Source of the DNA: Homalodisca vitripennis
Taxonomy: Eukaryota; Arthropoda; Insecta; Hemiptera; Cicadellidae
Reading direction: 5' to 3'
Length of the DNA: 64,000 nt
NCBI RefSeq assembly: GCF_021130785.1
Contig: NC_060214.1
Location: forward strand, 6,041,001-6,105,000
Positions within the stretch are counted from its first letter, which is position 1. Every line of letters begins with the position of its first letter. The notes under the pieces were generated by a model. The model was not told the DNA's origin. It ran no database searches and saw only the letters and a list, made by a program, of their open reading frames with translations. The translations under genes were made by a program, and so were the position numbers. Below are positions 24,049 to 38,550 of this stretch, piece after piece.

Positions 24049-27000
24049 TTAAGATTGGCTTATCCCGGACTGTCTGTGTTACTGACGTTCAATTAGATGC
24101 CTTCAGCCGCAGTCTCTACTTATCGGCAGTGATTGAGCGCTACCACCGCCACGGTAGAATTACTCAACATGTGATCAGTCTTTTCAGCACACCGTGGAAT
24201 ACTGTACATGTCGGTATTATTATTATACAAGGGGAGTCAGAAATATGTTAAAATATTTTAAGACGTGATTTTAGAGCTAAAAATAAGAAAAAATGTTATA
24301 TAAAGGTATGTCCGGAAACGCTCCATTACTGAGTAATGGCTGGCGAAAAAATCTGCTTTGTTTTCAGTTCAACTGGTGAAATTAAGTGATTCTGAAATGT
24401 TGTGTTCTTACTTTTTAACTCAAATAAGGTGGATTTATAAGGAAAATCACCTGAAAAATCAAATAAAACCGCTCTAGAGGTTTTAGTGTGAACAATTTTT
24501 GAGAAAAAGTATGAAATTTGCCTAAAGTAACAAAAATACCGTTACAATACAATTACCGGTTACAATAAAATATTCATACGCGTGCCAATTAGGTAGTTAG
24601 TCCCTTCGATAATTTAGTTCCGGAACACTGAATAAAAAATAATATTACGTTGTACTGGCTAACTAGGTTGTAAAAATGTTGCATTATATAACGTGGAACT
24701 AACTAACGGTACAAATTAAATGCACCTTATTATTCATTCTATTTATCCTGCATGGGGTGGGTACCACATGCCAGATATTAACCTTTATTAGTATTAAAAC
24801 AAATTGCTATCAATGACAGCTTGATTGCAAACCTTCTGAGTTTAAAAACTAGAAATAAAAGATGCACGAAACTATACGTGATTACATGAACCAGTTATTA
24901 GACTAATCTCATCAGTTTCCACATACACATATTGCCATTCACAGGCCCTTTTGATACAACAATTAGCAGGCGTTTAATCAGTCTTTCCACCCCCCGGTTT
25001 GTTGGAACTGAGTCAGATCTAATTAGGGAAACGCTTGAGATCAACAATATAACTACTTAGGTTTGACGCCCAGTTTAAATTACATGTTGGCTCTGGCACG
25101 AAGCACACACAATATTTGTTCCTCAAAGTCATGAACTGTATTACACTGTAAATCTATGTTGAACAAGGGCGGTAGTATTACAAAGTGGTTTATGTCTGGT
25201 GCAGCGGTTGTCTTAGCTATTTAGCACTGTAAACATAAACTGCATTTCTAGATTTGTTTACTAAACCTGGTAATGTATATGCAGTATATGAAATTTTACA
25301 TTTACAAACCATTCAAAGTAAAAACATGTAATAATCAATATATCAGCTACAATGTTTGTTCCCAAAACATGCAATAGATGATTAACACAACAATATCCAT
25401 TGGTAATGTATTTTATATTTTTTGCTATACTTAATGAGTCCCACAGGATTTGTCACATAGGATCCGTAAGCCTAGAAGTTAAATGTACCAAAACTAATTG
25501 ACAGTGGATGTACCACAATAATATAAGTGGATCATGTATTTCGTATGTTTTGTTATTATTAACTTGTAATATAGGGTTCTCAGATAGATCCCCGTAACCA
25601 TGAAAGTGAACAGTATAAAACACAATTGAAAGATGAATAATAAAATAACACAATAATATGCATTCTCTCTGCTTTTTTGGAATGGCACCACGATCACGAG
25701 CTCTAGACATAGAGTAAACCAGACCAAATACATTAAAGGGCAATAAGTAAAACGCACAGTCGTGCTTTTTATTCTTCTAAAACAAAGTGCTCCAGCCAAA
25801 ATTATGTCAAACTTTTAGGATATTGGCCGGATCCTACACTGCTATAAACTGCGGCCAAACGTAGACGACACTGTTAACTCACCTTCACTCAGCTGGTTAT
25901 TCTGACAGTGTATGGACAATATGTATCCGCCCTACTTAACCTACAAGGGAAATGGACAGGTACCAAACAACAACTGATGTTCATTCCTGCAAAATAACAA
26001 AAGCCATGTTCATGGATCTGCCTCGATGTAGACTTTATAAGGCAAACAGACTTGCCACCCAGATTCCAGTATATGAATGTACAACAAACTCATCTCTTAC
26101 TTGGTCTATCTCGATTATAAAGTTATTCTAAAACATCAAACTGTTGCTTATCCCCGCTATTTACTTGTGTATTTAAATGACAATTATTCAAGTGATTTTA
26201 TTGAAATCGCCATCACCGATAGGTGTTAATTATAACTACATTGTTATTTTTATGTATGTTTTTACCTGTAAGATTTGAAACTTCCACCCTCATTGACTCG
26301 AATGATAAAGCAATCAAGTATCAAGTATGCTATGTTATTAATTAATCCCATAGGGATCAATAGCTATGGGGTTGAAACTCCGTAAGTGAACTGCGTTCAT
26401 GCAGACCGATTTCAATTTTTCTTTCACCAATATACAGCATTTTATAAGATTAAACTTTGAGGTGTCACAAGGTATTAGTTGCCATTTCAAAATTTTGACT
26501 ATGGATACCGGGGGGGCATGAGGGTGAGCACCCCCATAAAATATTTTATATTTCGAAAATATTTTTGTTTGTTTTCTCAATTAGTACTATGTACACTCTC
26601 GTTTACGTAATTTTGATACTTGGGCTACTTGGGTCTTTTAATACGAGTTTGAAGTTTTCAAATCAACACCCTGTATAATCAATCAGTTTTGATGATCTTT
26701 TATAATCTTAGTAATATAGTCTGGATATCATAAACATGACCAAAATCGTTGTCGTAATACTGCTCTTACTATACTATCTGTATTTGTATTTATCATTTAT
26801 CCTTTTTAATACCAGTGTATATTTGTTAAAATTGTAGCTAACGCTACTGAGAAATACTTAGGTAATTAAGCTACTGGACTCTCTCAGTTTGTTGACTACT
26901 TCGTTTTTGTGCACTTTTTAATTTATTTTGTTTGTAAGTAACTGCTGCATAACTTGATAACGTGGCAGTTTAATTTTTAAGACATTATTACATGTACCTT

Positions 27001-27368
27001 ACTTGTATAAAAAACGGAAAATAAATCGTTATTTTATTCTCATATGGATTCTCAATCCTTGTATTTTAAGAATAAAGTACGATGCATTAAAAGGATCTTT
27101 TAAATTTTGAGAATACATACAAGAAAATTTGAGTATAACAAAGTGTTTTATTACATTTTAGTTGCGTTTTTCTCAAAACAGTATGGAACATAAACAAATA
27201 TTCAGTGAGCTTTGCAAATACTGATTTTACTGCGCCACTTTGTTTCGTATACACTTAATTATTTCTATAAATTAGTTATTTTAATCATGATCACTATCGT
27301 GTTATTAAATATAATTTATTAGCGGTAACTCACAACGCATTGCTTACACTATCACTGATTTGACGATA
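24049..27368. other. Region without recognised genes
   Basis: Several small open frames (24030-24251 plus; 25453-25743 and 25494-25799 minus, overlapping in different frames; 26338-26580 minus) match no family I know. The patch 25860-26050 is GC-richer, with an open run beginning LTVYGQYVSALL and ending at a stop near 26000. It could be an exon or an old transposon, and I cannot tell which. Confidence 0.35.
26380..26682. mobile_element. Possible DNA transposon remnant ending in ACACCCTGTATA
   Basis: The segment contains a G7/C5 pairing around 26510-26540 and ends near 26680 in ACACCCTGTATA. That is the complement of the TACAGGGT ends seen at 41826, 42594 and 45176 in the transposase-bearing element. 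No matching left end was identified, so this is a weak call. Confidence 0.25.
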
Positions 27369-29679
27369 AATTGTGTTGGATTCTTCACGAGCTTGATGAT
27401 CTCGAATGCTGACAGAGTTTGGCGACAGTTTGAGACGCATTTCCCGGGTGTAATCTCACGCACATTTTGCTGTCACTGGAGCATTAACTGTGGAAATTAA
27501 ACATTTAAACTTGGAAATTAAACTTCACACATAAATTTTGTAGGATTCTTCACGAGCTTGACGATCTCGAATGCTGATAGAGTTTGGCGACAGTTTGCGA
27601 CGCATTTCCCGGGTGTGATCTCACACACATTTTGCTGTCACTGGAGCATTAACTGTAGAAATTAAACATTTAAACTTGGAAATTAAACTTCACACACAAA
27701 TTCTGTAGGATTCTTCACGAGCTTGACGATCTCGAATGCTGATAGAGTTTGGCGACAGTTTGCGACGCATTTCCCGGGTTTAATCTCACACACATTTTGC
27801 TGTCACTGGAGCATTAACTGTGGAAATTAAACATTTAAACTTGGAAATTAAACTTTACACACAAATTCTGTAGGATTCTTCACGAGCTTGATGATCTCGA
27901 ATGCTGACTGAGTTTGGCGGCAGTTTGCGACGCATTTCCCGGGTGTAATCTCACACACATTTTGCTGTCACTGGAGCATTAACTGTAGAAATTAAACATT
28001 TAAACTTGGAAATTAAACATCACACACAAATTCTGTAGGATTCTTCACGAGCTTGACGATCTCGAATGCTGATAGAGTTTGGTGACAGTTTGAGACACAT
28101 TTCCCGGGTGTAAGCTCACACACATTTTGCTGTCACCGGAGCATTAACTGTGGAAATGTTTACTTCACATACAAATTCAGTTGGATTCTTCAAGAGCTTA
28201 TTGATCTCGAATGCTGACAGAGTTTGGAGACAGTTTGAGAGACATTTCCCGGGTGTAAAAAACACACACATTTTGCTGTCACTGGAGCATTAACTGTGAA
28301 AATGTTTACTTCACATACAAATTCAGTTGGATTCTTCACGAGGTTGATGATCTCGAATGCTGACAGAGTTTGGCGACAGTTTGAGACACATTTCCCGGGT
28401 GTAATCTCACACACATTTTGATGTCACCGGAGCATTAACTGTGGAAATGTTTACTTCACATACAAATTCAGTTGGATTCTTCAAGAGCTTATTGATCTCG
28501 AATGCTGACAGAGTTTGGAGACAGTTTGAGAGACATTTCCCGGGTGTAAAAAACACACACATTTTGCTGTCACTGGAGCATTAACTGTGAAAATGTTTAC
28601 TTCACATACAAATTCAGTTGGATTCTTCACGAGGTTGATGATCTCGAATGCTGACAGAGTTTGGCGACAGTTTGAGACACATTTCCCGGGTGTAATCTCA
28701 CACACATTTTGCTGTCATTGGAGCATTACCTGTGGAAATGTTTACTTCACATACAAATTGTGTTGGATTCTTTACGAGGTTGATGATCTCGAATGCTGAC
28801 AGAGTTTGGCGACAGTTTGAGACACATTTCCCGGGTGTAATCTCACACACATTTTGCTGTCACCGGAGCATTAACTGTGGAAATGTTTACTTCACATACA
28901 AATTCAGTTGGATTCTTCAAGAGCTTATTGATCTCGAATGCTGACAGAGTTTGGAGACAGTTTGAGAGACATTTCCCGGGTGTAAAAAACACACACATTT
29001 TGCTGTCACTGGAGCATTAACTGTAGAAATTAAACATTTAAACTTGGAAATTAAACTTCACACACAAATTCTGTAGGATTCTTCACGAGCTTGACGATCT
29101 CGAATGCTGATAGAGTTTGGTGACAGTTTGAGACACATTTCCCGGGTGTAAGCTCACACACATTTTGCTGTCACCGGAGCATTAACTGTGGAAATGTTTA
29201 CTTCACATACAAATTCAGTTGGATTCTTCAAGAGCTTATTGATCTCGAATGCTGACAGAGTTTGGAGACAGTTTGAGAGACATTTCCCGGGTGTAAAAAA
29301 CACACACATTTTGCTGTCACTGGAGCATTAACTGTAGAAATTAAACATTTAAACTTGGAAATTAAACTTCACACACAAATTCTGTTGGATTCTTCACGAG
29401 GTTGATGATCTCGAATGCTGACAGAGTTTGGCGACAGTTTGAGACACATTTCCCGGGTGTAATCTCACACACATTTTGCTGTCATTGGAGCATTAACTGT
29501 GGAAATGTTTACTTCACATACAAATTCAGTTGGATTCTTCACGAGGTTGATGATCTCGAATGCTGACAGAGTTTGGCGACAGTTTGAGACACATTTCCCG
29601 ATTGTAATCTCACACACATTTTGCTGTCACTGGAGCATTAACTGTGGAAATATGTACTACTTTACATACAAATTCTGTA
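27369..29679. repeat. Satellite array with 145- and 165-bp monomers, about 16 copies
   Basis: GATCTCGAATGCTGA recurs at 27398, 27563, 27728, 27893, 28058, 28203, 28349, 28494, 28640, 28785, 28930, 29096, 29241, 29407 and 29552. Monomers of 165 bp carry an extra AAACATTTAAACTTGGAAAT block; those of 145 bp carry ATGTTTACTTCACATAC instead. All carry CCCGGG in TTTCCCGGGTG except the last, which reads TTTCCCGATTG. A dimer starting near 28190 recurs 291 bp later with the same sequence as far as I can compare. Open frames in this interval on both strands are satellite by-products. Confidence 0.95.
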
Positions 29680-32182
29680 TCCTCCATTTCTTAATAACAA
29701 GATCGTCATTTCATTGCCTTGAAATCCAAAAGAGTCTCAAGCCTATTACCACGGTTTGCTATTATTATTTTAGTACAATCTGAGATTTTAATGTAATTTA
29801 TTATTAATTTCAGTAGATTTGTGTTAATAAAAACAGTACTTCGTTTTATTATAACGTTTTATGTACATAGAATGAGTGATAAACTGTTGTCGGAAAGATT
29901 AATTTGATCTATATTCTGAAACTATCTTGAACAATGAAATACAAGCATTGTTAGTACAAAATACGCATTACTTTCTTACTAAGTTTGCTTAATCAAATTG
30001 TTCTTATTTCATATCCTTCTTTTTGACTGAAAAGTAAGTGGGATAAAAAGTGGTGTTGTGAATTCGCTGACAAAGAGCGCGGAGACTTCGTTAGCCACGA
30101 ACAAAAAACGTCCTTTGTGACGAAAATGATATCCGTGAAATAGTTGATGAGCAGGAATTACAATCAGTTGGAACCAATTCTCCAGCTGTTCTCTTACACT
30201 ACCAGTTATCATGTATTTTACAAGGTAACCACAACCGAGTGTCATGGAACATGTTTTACTGAGACTGCATGCAATGTTTCTACTCTATACCTCATTTAAC
30301 TACGTGACCCGTTACTATTTAGTATGTCGTATCATTTATGACTGTACTCTGTACAAATTTCTTTGTTCTGCGTTTTCTGGTTGCCATCACGGTTATCCGT
30401 AAGAGTAATGTAAAATTTTCGCTAACGCTCAGCCTAATCAACAAATATTAAAGCAAATGAGGGGTCTATTCTATAGTACGACCGCATTTCTTAAACAATT
30501 CTCTGTAAAAACACAATGACATGAATGTACATTTTGATACTTAAGGTAGGTAGGTACAACATAGAGAGATTTTTTCGTTCCTTGCTATTAGGACCGGTGC
30601 TGTTGGCCGGAGAAGTTTCTGTGCATTTTGTGGAAATGCAAATGAAACATTTCATTTTATCAACAATTTTATTAATTCAGGCAAGAAAAGCTGTTTTCAT
30701 ATCAGTATTTTGTATAAAAATTTGTTAGCAGAAATATGGTGGACGGTATTTGATAATTTATAATGTGAATTATTATTAGCAATCATACGCTTATCAATCA
30801 CAATGGAACTCGGTGACCAATTAACTGGATTGGTAAAATTGGATCTTTGTATCAGATTTAGCCATTAACTTAATACAAATTTAATACTTAACTGTAAGCA
30901 CCATATACTTATATACAAGTCATCGGATAAAAATTACCGTGGTTGGCAGAAATGTTTTATGTTTACGGTTAAATTACATTCAGTGACATGTAGGAATATT
31001 CAAAATCGTTAAAATGAGGTATGTATAAACTTGGCTATATGCTACGAAATTCGTTAATATTATCTGCACGGTATAAAAAATTTACTAAAAATCAAATTTC
31101 ATAAAATTTGAGGTGGAAAACAAAAAAGTAAATGAGTGAACATCAACAATTGTTTAAATACATCTGGAAATGTTAGACCTGCATATGAATCATTGAAATA
31201 GTAAAATATGTCAATGGATAATGCTTCGTTGGTACTTCAGACCCCAATGTATAAGGCGAATTTGAATCGCAAATCACAGAGGACCCTGTCCTGCATAAGG
31301 CTAATTTCACGGACATTAGCTCTAACCACCGCTTCTATACGATCACTTATAACGAAAATGGTGACTTGTTAGTGCTCGTTAGTGTTAGCACTTATGGTAA
31401 ATTGCATCACTAATTATGTGTATTCCTGGGCTTTGTGTCTTTATGGAACTTTGTGATTCACATGACCCTCTCTATCAAACAACATAGTTAATTAGAACTT
31501 CCTAATTTTTTTACACAACATAAAACTTTTTCTAACAATAAACTTATAGAACTGTGGGTATAATAATTATGTTTTAATAAATACTCGTTGATTCCATAAG
31601 CTTCCCTTTAAGGTATGTAGTAGGTATATGGCTTGGCAAGGAGTCATACACCACAATGAAACAAGAGGTGGACAACTATGTTATTGTGATCTTGATACAT
31701 AACGACGGTTTATGAATACTTGAATTTACAGACAGATGTTAATTTTACAATAACTTGCCATATTCAATAACAACCTAAACGTTAAGACCTAGATTGAAAC
31801 TTTCTTAAACGTAAGTTCTATAAAGAGGAAATCAATCAATGAGAAGACAGCACCTGGAAGTGGGTTGTAAAAAGGTGAAGGATGACTATGAAATGAGTCT
31901 GTTCAAATTGAGAATTTGGCCTAGAAAGTAATGCATATTTCATAAATTGACGTTTTATATCCATAACAAATTATATATTACACAATTTTGTTTTGTTTTG
32001 CTTGTAATAACTACTATTGAAAATTACCTCAGCCTATAAATTTACTTCTAATAACCTAGAATATTCTCAGTATTGTACCTATACTGAGCCACTGGATAGA
32101 ACATGTTCTTTGCTGTTTTGTAATTCTAACCCTCAGGACGTGGAGTCTAGATACGACCGTAGCTCTAATGATATAAATAATG

Positions 32183-32184
<2 letters not shown>
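29680..32184. other. Region without recognised genes
   Basis: Small frames at 30009-30245 (minus) and 30525-30728 (plus) match no known family. The 30040-30240 patch is less AT-rich than its surroundings and could be an exon or an old element, without firm support. Confidence 0.35.

Positions 32185-32225
<41 letters not shown>
32185..32225. repeat. (TA)n microsatellite
   Basis: About 40 bp of TA repeats followed by ATACATATGTGTGT. Confidence 0.95.
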
Positions 32226-32228
<3 letters not shown>

Positions 32229-32747
32229 GTGTGTACTTCAACTTCCTAATTGTAAAGGTTAACATAACATACAATTAAAAAAATGTGTTTTTCATCTGTT
32301 GTTTCAAACATACGAGTAAAACAGGTTATTTAAAACACTGGAAGAATAGTTTTAAAGGTTTTTAAAATTTCTTGACAATATTTAAAATATTTAAAATGGC
32401 ATATAGCCAGCAGTGATATATCGTACCTTTATAAGTCAAACATTTATAAAAATGAATTCACAATTACATTCGTAACTGTAAAGTTTTATTGCTCACGTTA
32501 AAACCAATAATATCTCAAACAATTTAGAGGGATACATTTGCATTAAGCTTTTTTATTTTAAAAGACAGAGTTTCCTTTTAAAATTAAATGAATTTGATTG
32601 ATCTGAAATATAATAGTCTAAAAACTCGTTAATTCTGATAACTTTACTATTATGGCGAAGAATATATTTTTCTGAAAATATCAAATTAAAAGGTTTAAAT
32701 GGAATTTATGATTGAATATGTGTCTTCGCATAAATTACGTCATCACC
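32226..32747. other. AT-rich spacer, nothing recognised
   Basis: No gene or repeat family seen between the TA microsatellite and the flank of the 85-bp satellite. Confidence 0.5.
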
Positions 32748-32809
32748 CAGTTTAACACACAAGAGCTTTTATCGCTTGTGAAGATTGATGAGGAGACGTT
32801 GGTTGACGT
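32748..32809. repeat. Left flank of the 85-bp array, shared with 38862-38925
   Basis: About 60-70 bp (GTTTAACACA, ATCGCTTGTGAAGA, TTGATG, GACGTCA) recur at 38862-38925 where no satellite follows. The copies differ by several substitutions and small indels. Confidence 0.7.
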
Positions 32810-35800
32810 CACTATAAATCTCTCTAGGTGCTGCATTGAGAAGTGCAATGATGTTAGAGTATGCTACTTATAACAGCTTACTCATACATCGTTTCACTAT
32901 ACATCTCTCTAGTCGCTGTACTGAGAAGTGTAATGATGATAGAGTATGCTACTTATAACAGCTTACTCATACATCGTTTCACTATACATCTCTCTAGTCG
33001 CTGTATTGAGAAGTGTAATGATGTTAGATTATGCTACTTATAACAGCTTACTCATACATCGTTTCACTATACATCTCTCTAGTCGCTGTATTGAGAAGCG
33101 TAATGATGTTAGAGTATGCTACTTATAACAGCTTACTCATACATCGTTTGGCTATACATCTCTCTAGTCGCTGTATTGAGAAGTGTAATGATGTTAGAGT
33201 ATGCTACTTATAACAGCTTACTCATACATCGTTTCGCTATACATCTCTCTAGTCGCTGTATTGAGAAGTGTAATGATGTTAGAGTATGCTACTTATAACA
33301 GCTTACTCATACATCGTTTCGCTATACATCTCTCTAGTCGCTGTATTGAGAAGTGTAATGATGTTAGAGTATGCTACTTATAACAGCTTACTCATACATC
33401 GTTTCACTATTCATCTCTCTAGTCGCTGTATTGAGAAATGTAATGATGTTAGAGTATGCTACTTATAACAGCTTACTCATACATCGTTTCACTATTCATC
33501 TCTCTAGTCGCTGTATTGAGAAGTGTAATGATGTTAGAGTATGCTACTTATAACAGCTTACTCATACATCGTTTCAATATTCATCTCTCTAGTCGCTGTA
33601 TTGAGAAGTGTAATGATGTTAGAGTATGCTACTTATAACAGCTTACTCATACATCGTTTCGCTATACATCTCTCTAGTCGCTGTATTGAGAAGTGTAATG
33701 ATGTTAGAGTATGCTACTTATAACAGCTCACTCATACATCGTTTCACTATAAATCTCTCTAGGTGCTGTATTGAGAAGTGTAATGATGTTAGAGTATGCT
33801 ACTTATAACAGCTTACTCATACATCGTTTCACTATACATCTCTCTAGTCGCTGTATTGAGAAGTGTAATGATGTTAGAGTATGCTACTTATAACAGCTCA
33901 CTCATACATCGTTTCACTATAAATCTCTCTAGGTGCTGTATTGAGAAGTGTAATGATGTTAGAGTATGCTACTTATAACAGCTCACTCATACATCGTTTC
34001 ACTATACATCTCTCTAGTCGCTGTATTGAGAAGTGTAATGATGTTAGAGTATGCTACTTATAAAAGCTCACTCATACATCGTTTCACTATACATCTCTCT
34101 AGTCGCTGTATTGAGAAGTGTAATGATGTTAGAGTATGCTACTTATAACAGCTTACTCATACATCGTTTCACTATACATCTCTCTAGGCGCTGTATTAAG
34201 AAGTGTAATGATGTTAGAGTATGCTACTTATAACAGCTTACTCATACATCGTTTCACTATACATCTCTCTAGTCGCTGTATTGAGAAGTGTAATGATGTT
34301 AGAGTATGCTACTTATAACAGCTTACTCATACATCGTTTCACTATACATCTCTCTAGTCGCTGTATTGAGAAGTGTAATGATGTTAGAGTATGCTACTTA
34401 TAACAGCTTACTCATACATCGTTTCACTATACATCTCTCTAGTCGCTGTATTGAGAAGTGTAATGATGTTAGAGTATGCTACTTATAACAGCTTACTCAT
34501 ACATCGTTTCACTATACATCTCTCTAGTCGCTGTATTGAGAAGTGTAATGATGTTAGAGTATGCTACTTATAACAGCTTACTCATACATCGTTTCACTAT
34601 ACATCTCTCTAGTCGCTGTATTGAGAAGTGTAATGATGTTAGAGTATGCTACTTATAACAGCTTACTCATACATCGTTTCACTATACATCTCTCTAGTCG
34701 CTGTATTGAGAAGTGTAATGATGTTAGAGTATGCTACTTATAACAGCTTACTCATACATCGTTTCACTATACATCTCTCTAGTCGCTGTATTGAGAAGTG
34801 TAATGATGTTAGAGTATGCTACTTATAACAGCTTACTCATACATCGTTTCACTATACATCTCTCTAGTCGCTGTATTGAGAAGTGTAATGATGTTAGAGT
34901 ATGCTACTTATAACAGCTTACTCATACATCGTTTCACTATACATCTCTCTAGTCGCTGTATTGAGAAGTGTAATGATGTTAGAGTATGCTACTTATAACA
35001 GCTTACTCATACATCGTTTCGCTATACATCTCTCTAGTCGCTGTATTGAGAAGTGTAATGATGTTAGAGTATGCTACTTATAACAGCTTACTCATACATC
35101 GTTTCGCTATACATCTCTCTAGTCGCTGTATTGAGAAGTGTAATGATGTTAGAGTATGCTACTTATAACAGCTTACTCATACATCGTTTCACTATACATC
35201 TCTCTAGTCGCTGTATTGAGAAGTGTAATGATGTTAGAGTATGCTACTTATAACAGCTTACTCATACATCGTTTCACTATACATCTCTCTAGTCGCTGTA
35301 TTGAGAAGTGTAATGATGTTAGAGTATGCTACTTATAACAGCTTACTCATACATCGTTTCACTATACATCTCTCTAGTCGCTGTATTGAGAAGTGTAATG
35401 ATGTTAGAGTATGCTACTTATAACAGCTTACTCATACATCGTTTCACTATACATCTCTCTAGTCGCTGTATTGAGAAGTGTAATGATGTTAGAGTATGCT
35501 ACTTATAACAGCTTACTCATACATCGTTTCACTATACATCTCTCTAGTCGCTGTATTGAGAAGTGTAATGATGTTAGAGTATGCTACTTATAACAGCTTA
35601 CTCATACATCGTTTCACTATACATCTCTCTAGTCGCTGTATTGAGAAGTGTAATGATGTTAGAGTATGCTACTTATAACAGCTTACTCATACATCGTTTC
35701 ACTATACATCTCTCTAGTCGCTGTATTAAGAAGTGTAATGATGTTAGAATATGCTACTTATAACAGTTTACTCATACATCGTTTCATTATACATCTCTCT

Positions 35801-37989
35801 AGTCGCTGTATTGAGAAGTGTAATGATGTTAGAGTATGCTACTTATAACAGCTTACTCATACATCGTTTCACTATACATCTCTCTAGTCGCTGTATTGAG
35901 AAGTGTAATGATGTTAGAGTATGCTACTTATAACAGCTTACTCATACATCGTTTCACTATACATCTCTCTAGTCGCTGTATTGAGAAGTGTAATGATGTT
36001 AGAGTATGCTACTTATAACAGCTTACTCATACATCGTTTCACTATAAATCTCTCTAGTCGCTGTATTGAGAAGTGTAATGATGTTAGAGTATGCTACTTA
36101 TAACAGCTTACTCATACATCGTTTCACTATACATCTCTCTAGTCGCTGTATTGAGAAGTGTAATGATGTTAGAGTATGCTACTTATAACAGCTTACTCAT
36201 ACATCGTTTCGCTATACATCTCTCTAGTCGCTGTATTGAGAAGTGTAATGATGTTAGAGTATGCTACTTATAACAGCTTACTCATACATCGTTTCACTAT
36301 ACATCTCTCTAGTCGCTGTATTGAGAAGTGTAATGATGTTAGAGTATGCTACTTATAACAGCTTACTCATACATCGTTTCACTATACATCTCTCTAGTCG
36401 CTGTATTGAGAAGTGTAATGATGTTAGAGTATGCTACTTATAACAGCTTACTCATACATCGTTTCACTATACATCTCTCTAGTCGCTGTATTGAGAAGTG
36501 TAATGATGTTAGAGTATGCTACTTATAACAGCTTACTCATACATCGTTTCACTATACATCTCTCTAGTCGCTGTATTGAGAAGTGTAATGATGTTAGAGT
36601 ATGCTACTTATAACAGCTTACTCATACATCGTTTCACTATACATCTCTCTAGTCGCTGTATTGAGAAGTGTAATGATGTTAGAGTATGCTACTTATAACA
36701 GCTTACTCATACATCGTTTCACTATACATCTCTCTAGTCGCTGTATTGAGAAGTGTAATGATGTTAGAGTATGCTACTTATAACAGCTTACTCATACATC
36801 GTTTCACTATACATCTCTCTAGTCGCTGTATTGAGAAGTGTAATGATGTTAGAGTATGCTACTTATAACAGCTTACTCATACATCGTTTCACTATACATC
36901 TCTCTAGTCGCTGTATTGAGAAGTGTAATGATGTTAGAGTATGCTACTTATAACAGCTTACTCATACATCGTTTCACTATACATCTCTCTAGTCGCTGTA
37001 TTGAGAAGTGTAATGATGTTAGAGTATGCTACTTATAACAGCTTACTCATACATCGTTTCACTATACATCTCTCTAGTCGCTGTATTGAGAAGTGTAATG
37101 ATGTTAGAGTATGCTACTTATAACAGCTTACTCATACATCGTTTCACTATACATCTCTCTAGTCGCTGTATTGAGAAGTGTAATGATGTTAGAGTATGCT
37201 ACTTATAACAGCTTACTCATACATCGTTTCACTATACATCTCTCTAGTCGCTGTATTGAGAAGTGTAATGATGTTAGAGTATGCTACTTATAACAGCTTA
37301 CTCATACATCGTTTCACTATACATCTCTCTAGTCGCTGTATTGAGAAGTGTAATGATGTTAGAGTATGCTACTTATAACAGCTTACTCATACATCGTTTC
37401 ACTATACATCTCTCTAGTCGCTGTATTGAGAAGTGTAATGATGTTAGAGTATGCTACTTATAACAGCTTACTCATACATCGTTTCACTATACATCTCTCT
37501 AGTCGCTGTATTGAGAAGTGTAATGATGTTAGAGTATGCTACTTATAACAGCTTACTCATACATCGTTTCACTATACATCTCTCTAGTCGCTGTATTGAG
37601 AAGTGTAATGATGTTAGAGTATGCTACTTATAACAGCTTACTCATACATCGTTTCACTATACATCTCTCTAGTCGCTGTATTGAGAAGTGTAATGATGTT
37701 AGAGTATGCTACTTATAACAGCTTACTCATACATCGTTTCGCTATACATCTCTCTAGTCGCTGTATTGAGAAGTGTAATGATGTTAGAGTATGCTACTTA
37801 TAACAGCTTACTCATACATCGTTTCACTATACATCTCTCTAGTCGCTGTATTGAGAAGTGTAATGATGTTAGAGTATGCTACTTATAACAGCTTACTCAT
37901 ACATCGTTTCACTATTCATCTCTCTAGTCGCTGTATTGAGAAGTGTAATGATGTTAGAGTATGCTACTTATAACAGCTTACTCATACAC
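32810..37989. repeat. 85-bp satellite array, about 61 copies
   Basis: The largest repeat in the window, in strict 85-bp steps, with ATGCTACTTATAACAGC at 32946, 33031, 33116 and onward. The left third (to about 34200) is variable and contains a short 170-bp alternation near 33711-33965 (CAGCTCACTC with AAATCTCTCTAGGTG). The middle and right parts are nearly uniform, with rare single-base changes such as CACTAT versus CGCTAT. The array stops abruptly inside a monomer at CTCATACAC. In every monomer a frame opens at ATGCTACTT and closes after 60 codons in the third monomer. 85 is not a multiple of 3, so these frames are not a repeat protein. Confidence 0.97.
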
Positions 37990-38471
37990 GGGGGCTGACT
38001 TTGCCTTGCATCTATATACGTATGAGGTGATCATTTACTGCAGATCAGCGTGCGCTCTGATACGTTGCAGAGACGTTCAATAACTAATACGACACTAGAG
38101 GCTGGGACAACTTTAGAGGACATTAATTTACCGCAATAAGGCAGTGTCAGATTAGTCAAGAATCTCCCAGAAGGTTATTTTGATATTACAAATGGTTTCG
38201 AATCATTTCTTAGTTATAATACAAAACACTTAAGTTCAGGGATTTAAAATCAAGCAACGTCTAAATTATATCATATTAAAGTCATATTATTTTTTTTTAG
38301 TTCTAAAATATACTCTAAAACATAACATAAAAGTTTTTTTAATGTATAAATATTTATTTCTGCATTAAAACGTTTATTACTCAGTAGCTTAGGTTTTGTC
38401 TTACAAATACTTAATAATTCTCTTGCTCAGTGAATAAATTATTAACTTACCTGTGGTAGTACAATTATAAG

Positions 38472-38475
<4 letters not shown>
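37990..38475. other. Spacer, nothing recognised
   Basis: The first 130 bp (37990-38120) are GC-richer than the rest and follow the abrupt end of the satellite. No gene identified. Confidence 0.5.
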
Positions 38476-38544
<69 letters not shown>

Positions 38545-38550
38545 ATATAA
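38476..38550. repeat. Compound (TA)n(TG)n(TATG)n microsatellite
   Basis: TA repeats pass into TG repeats and then into TATG repeats. Confidence 0.95.

Noticed and set aside
25453..25799. Overlapping 96- and 101-codon minus-strand frames
   Set aside because: AT-rich, hydrophobic, in two different frames of the same DNA, no recognisable motif. Kept only as a note in the spacer entry.
28190..29783. Several 70-94 codon frames on both strands
   Set aside because: All derive from the 145/165-bp satellite and repeat with it.
32861..37973. Some sixty overlapping 60-codon frames with nearly the same sequence
   Set aside because: One per 85-bp satellite monomer. The period is not a multiple of 3, so frames rotate and each ends in the third monomer. 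Satellite artefact.
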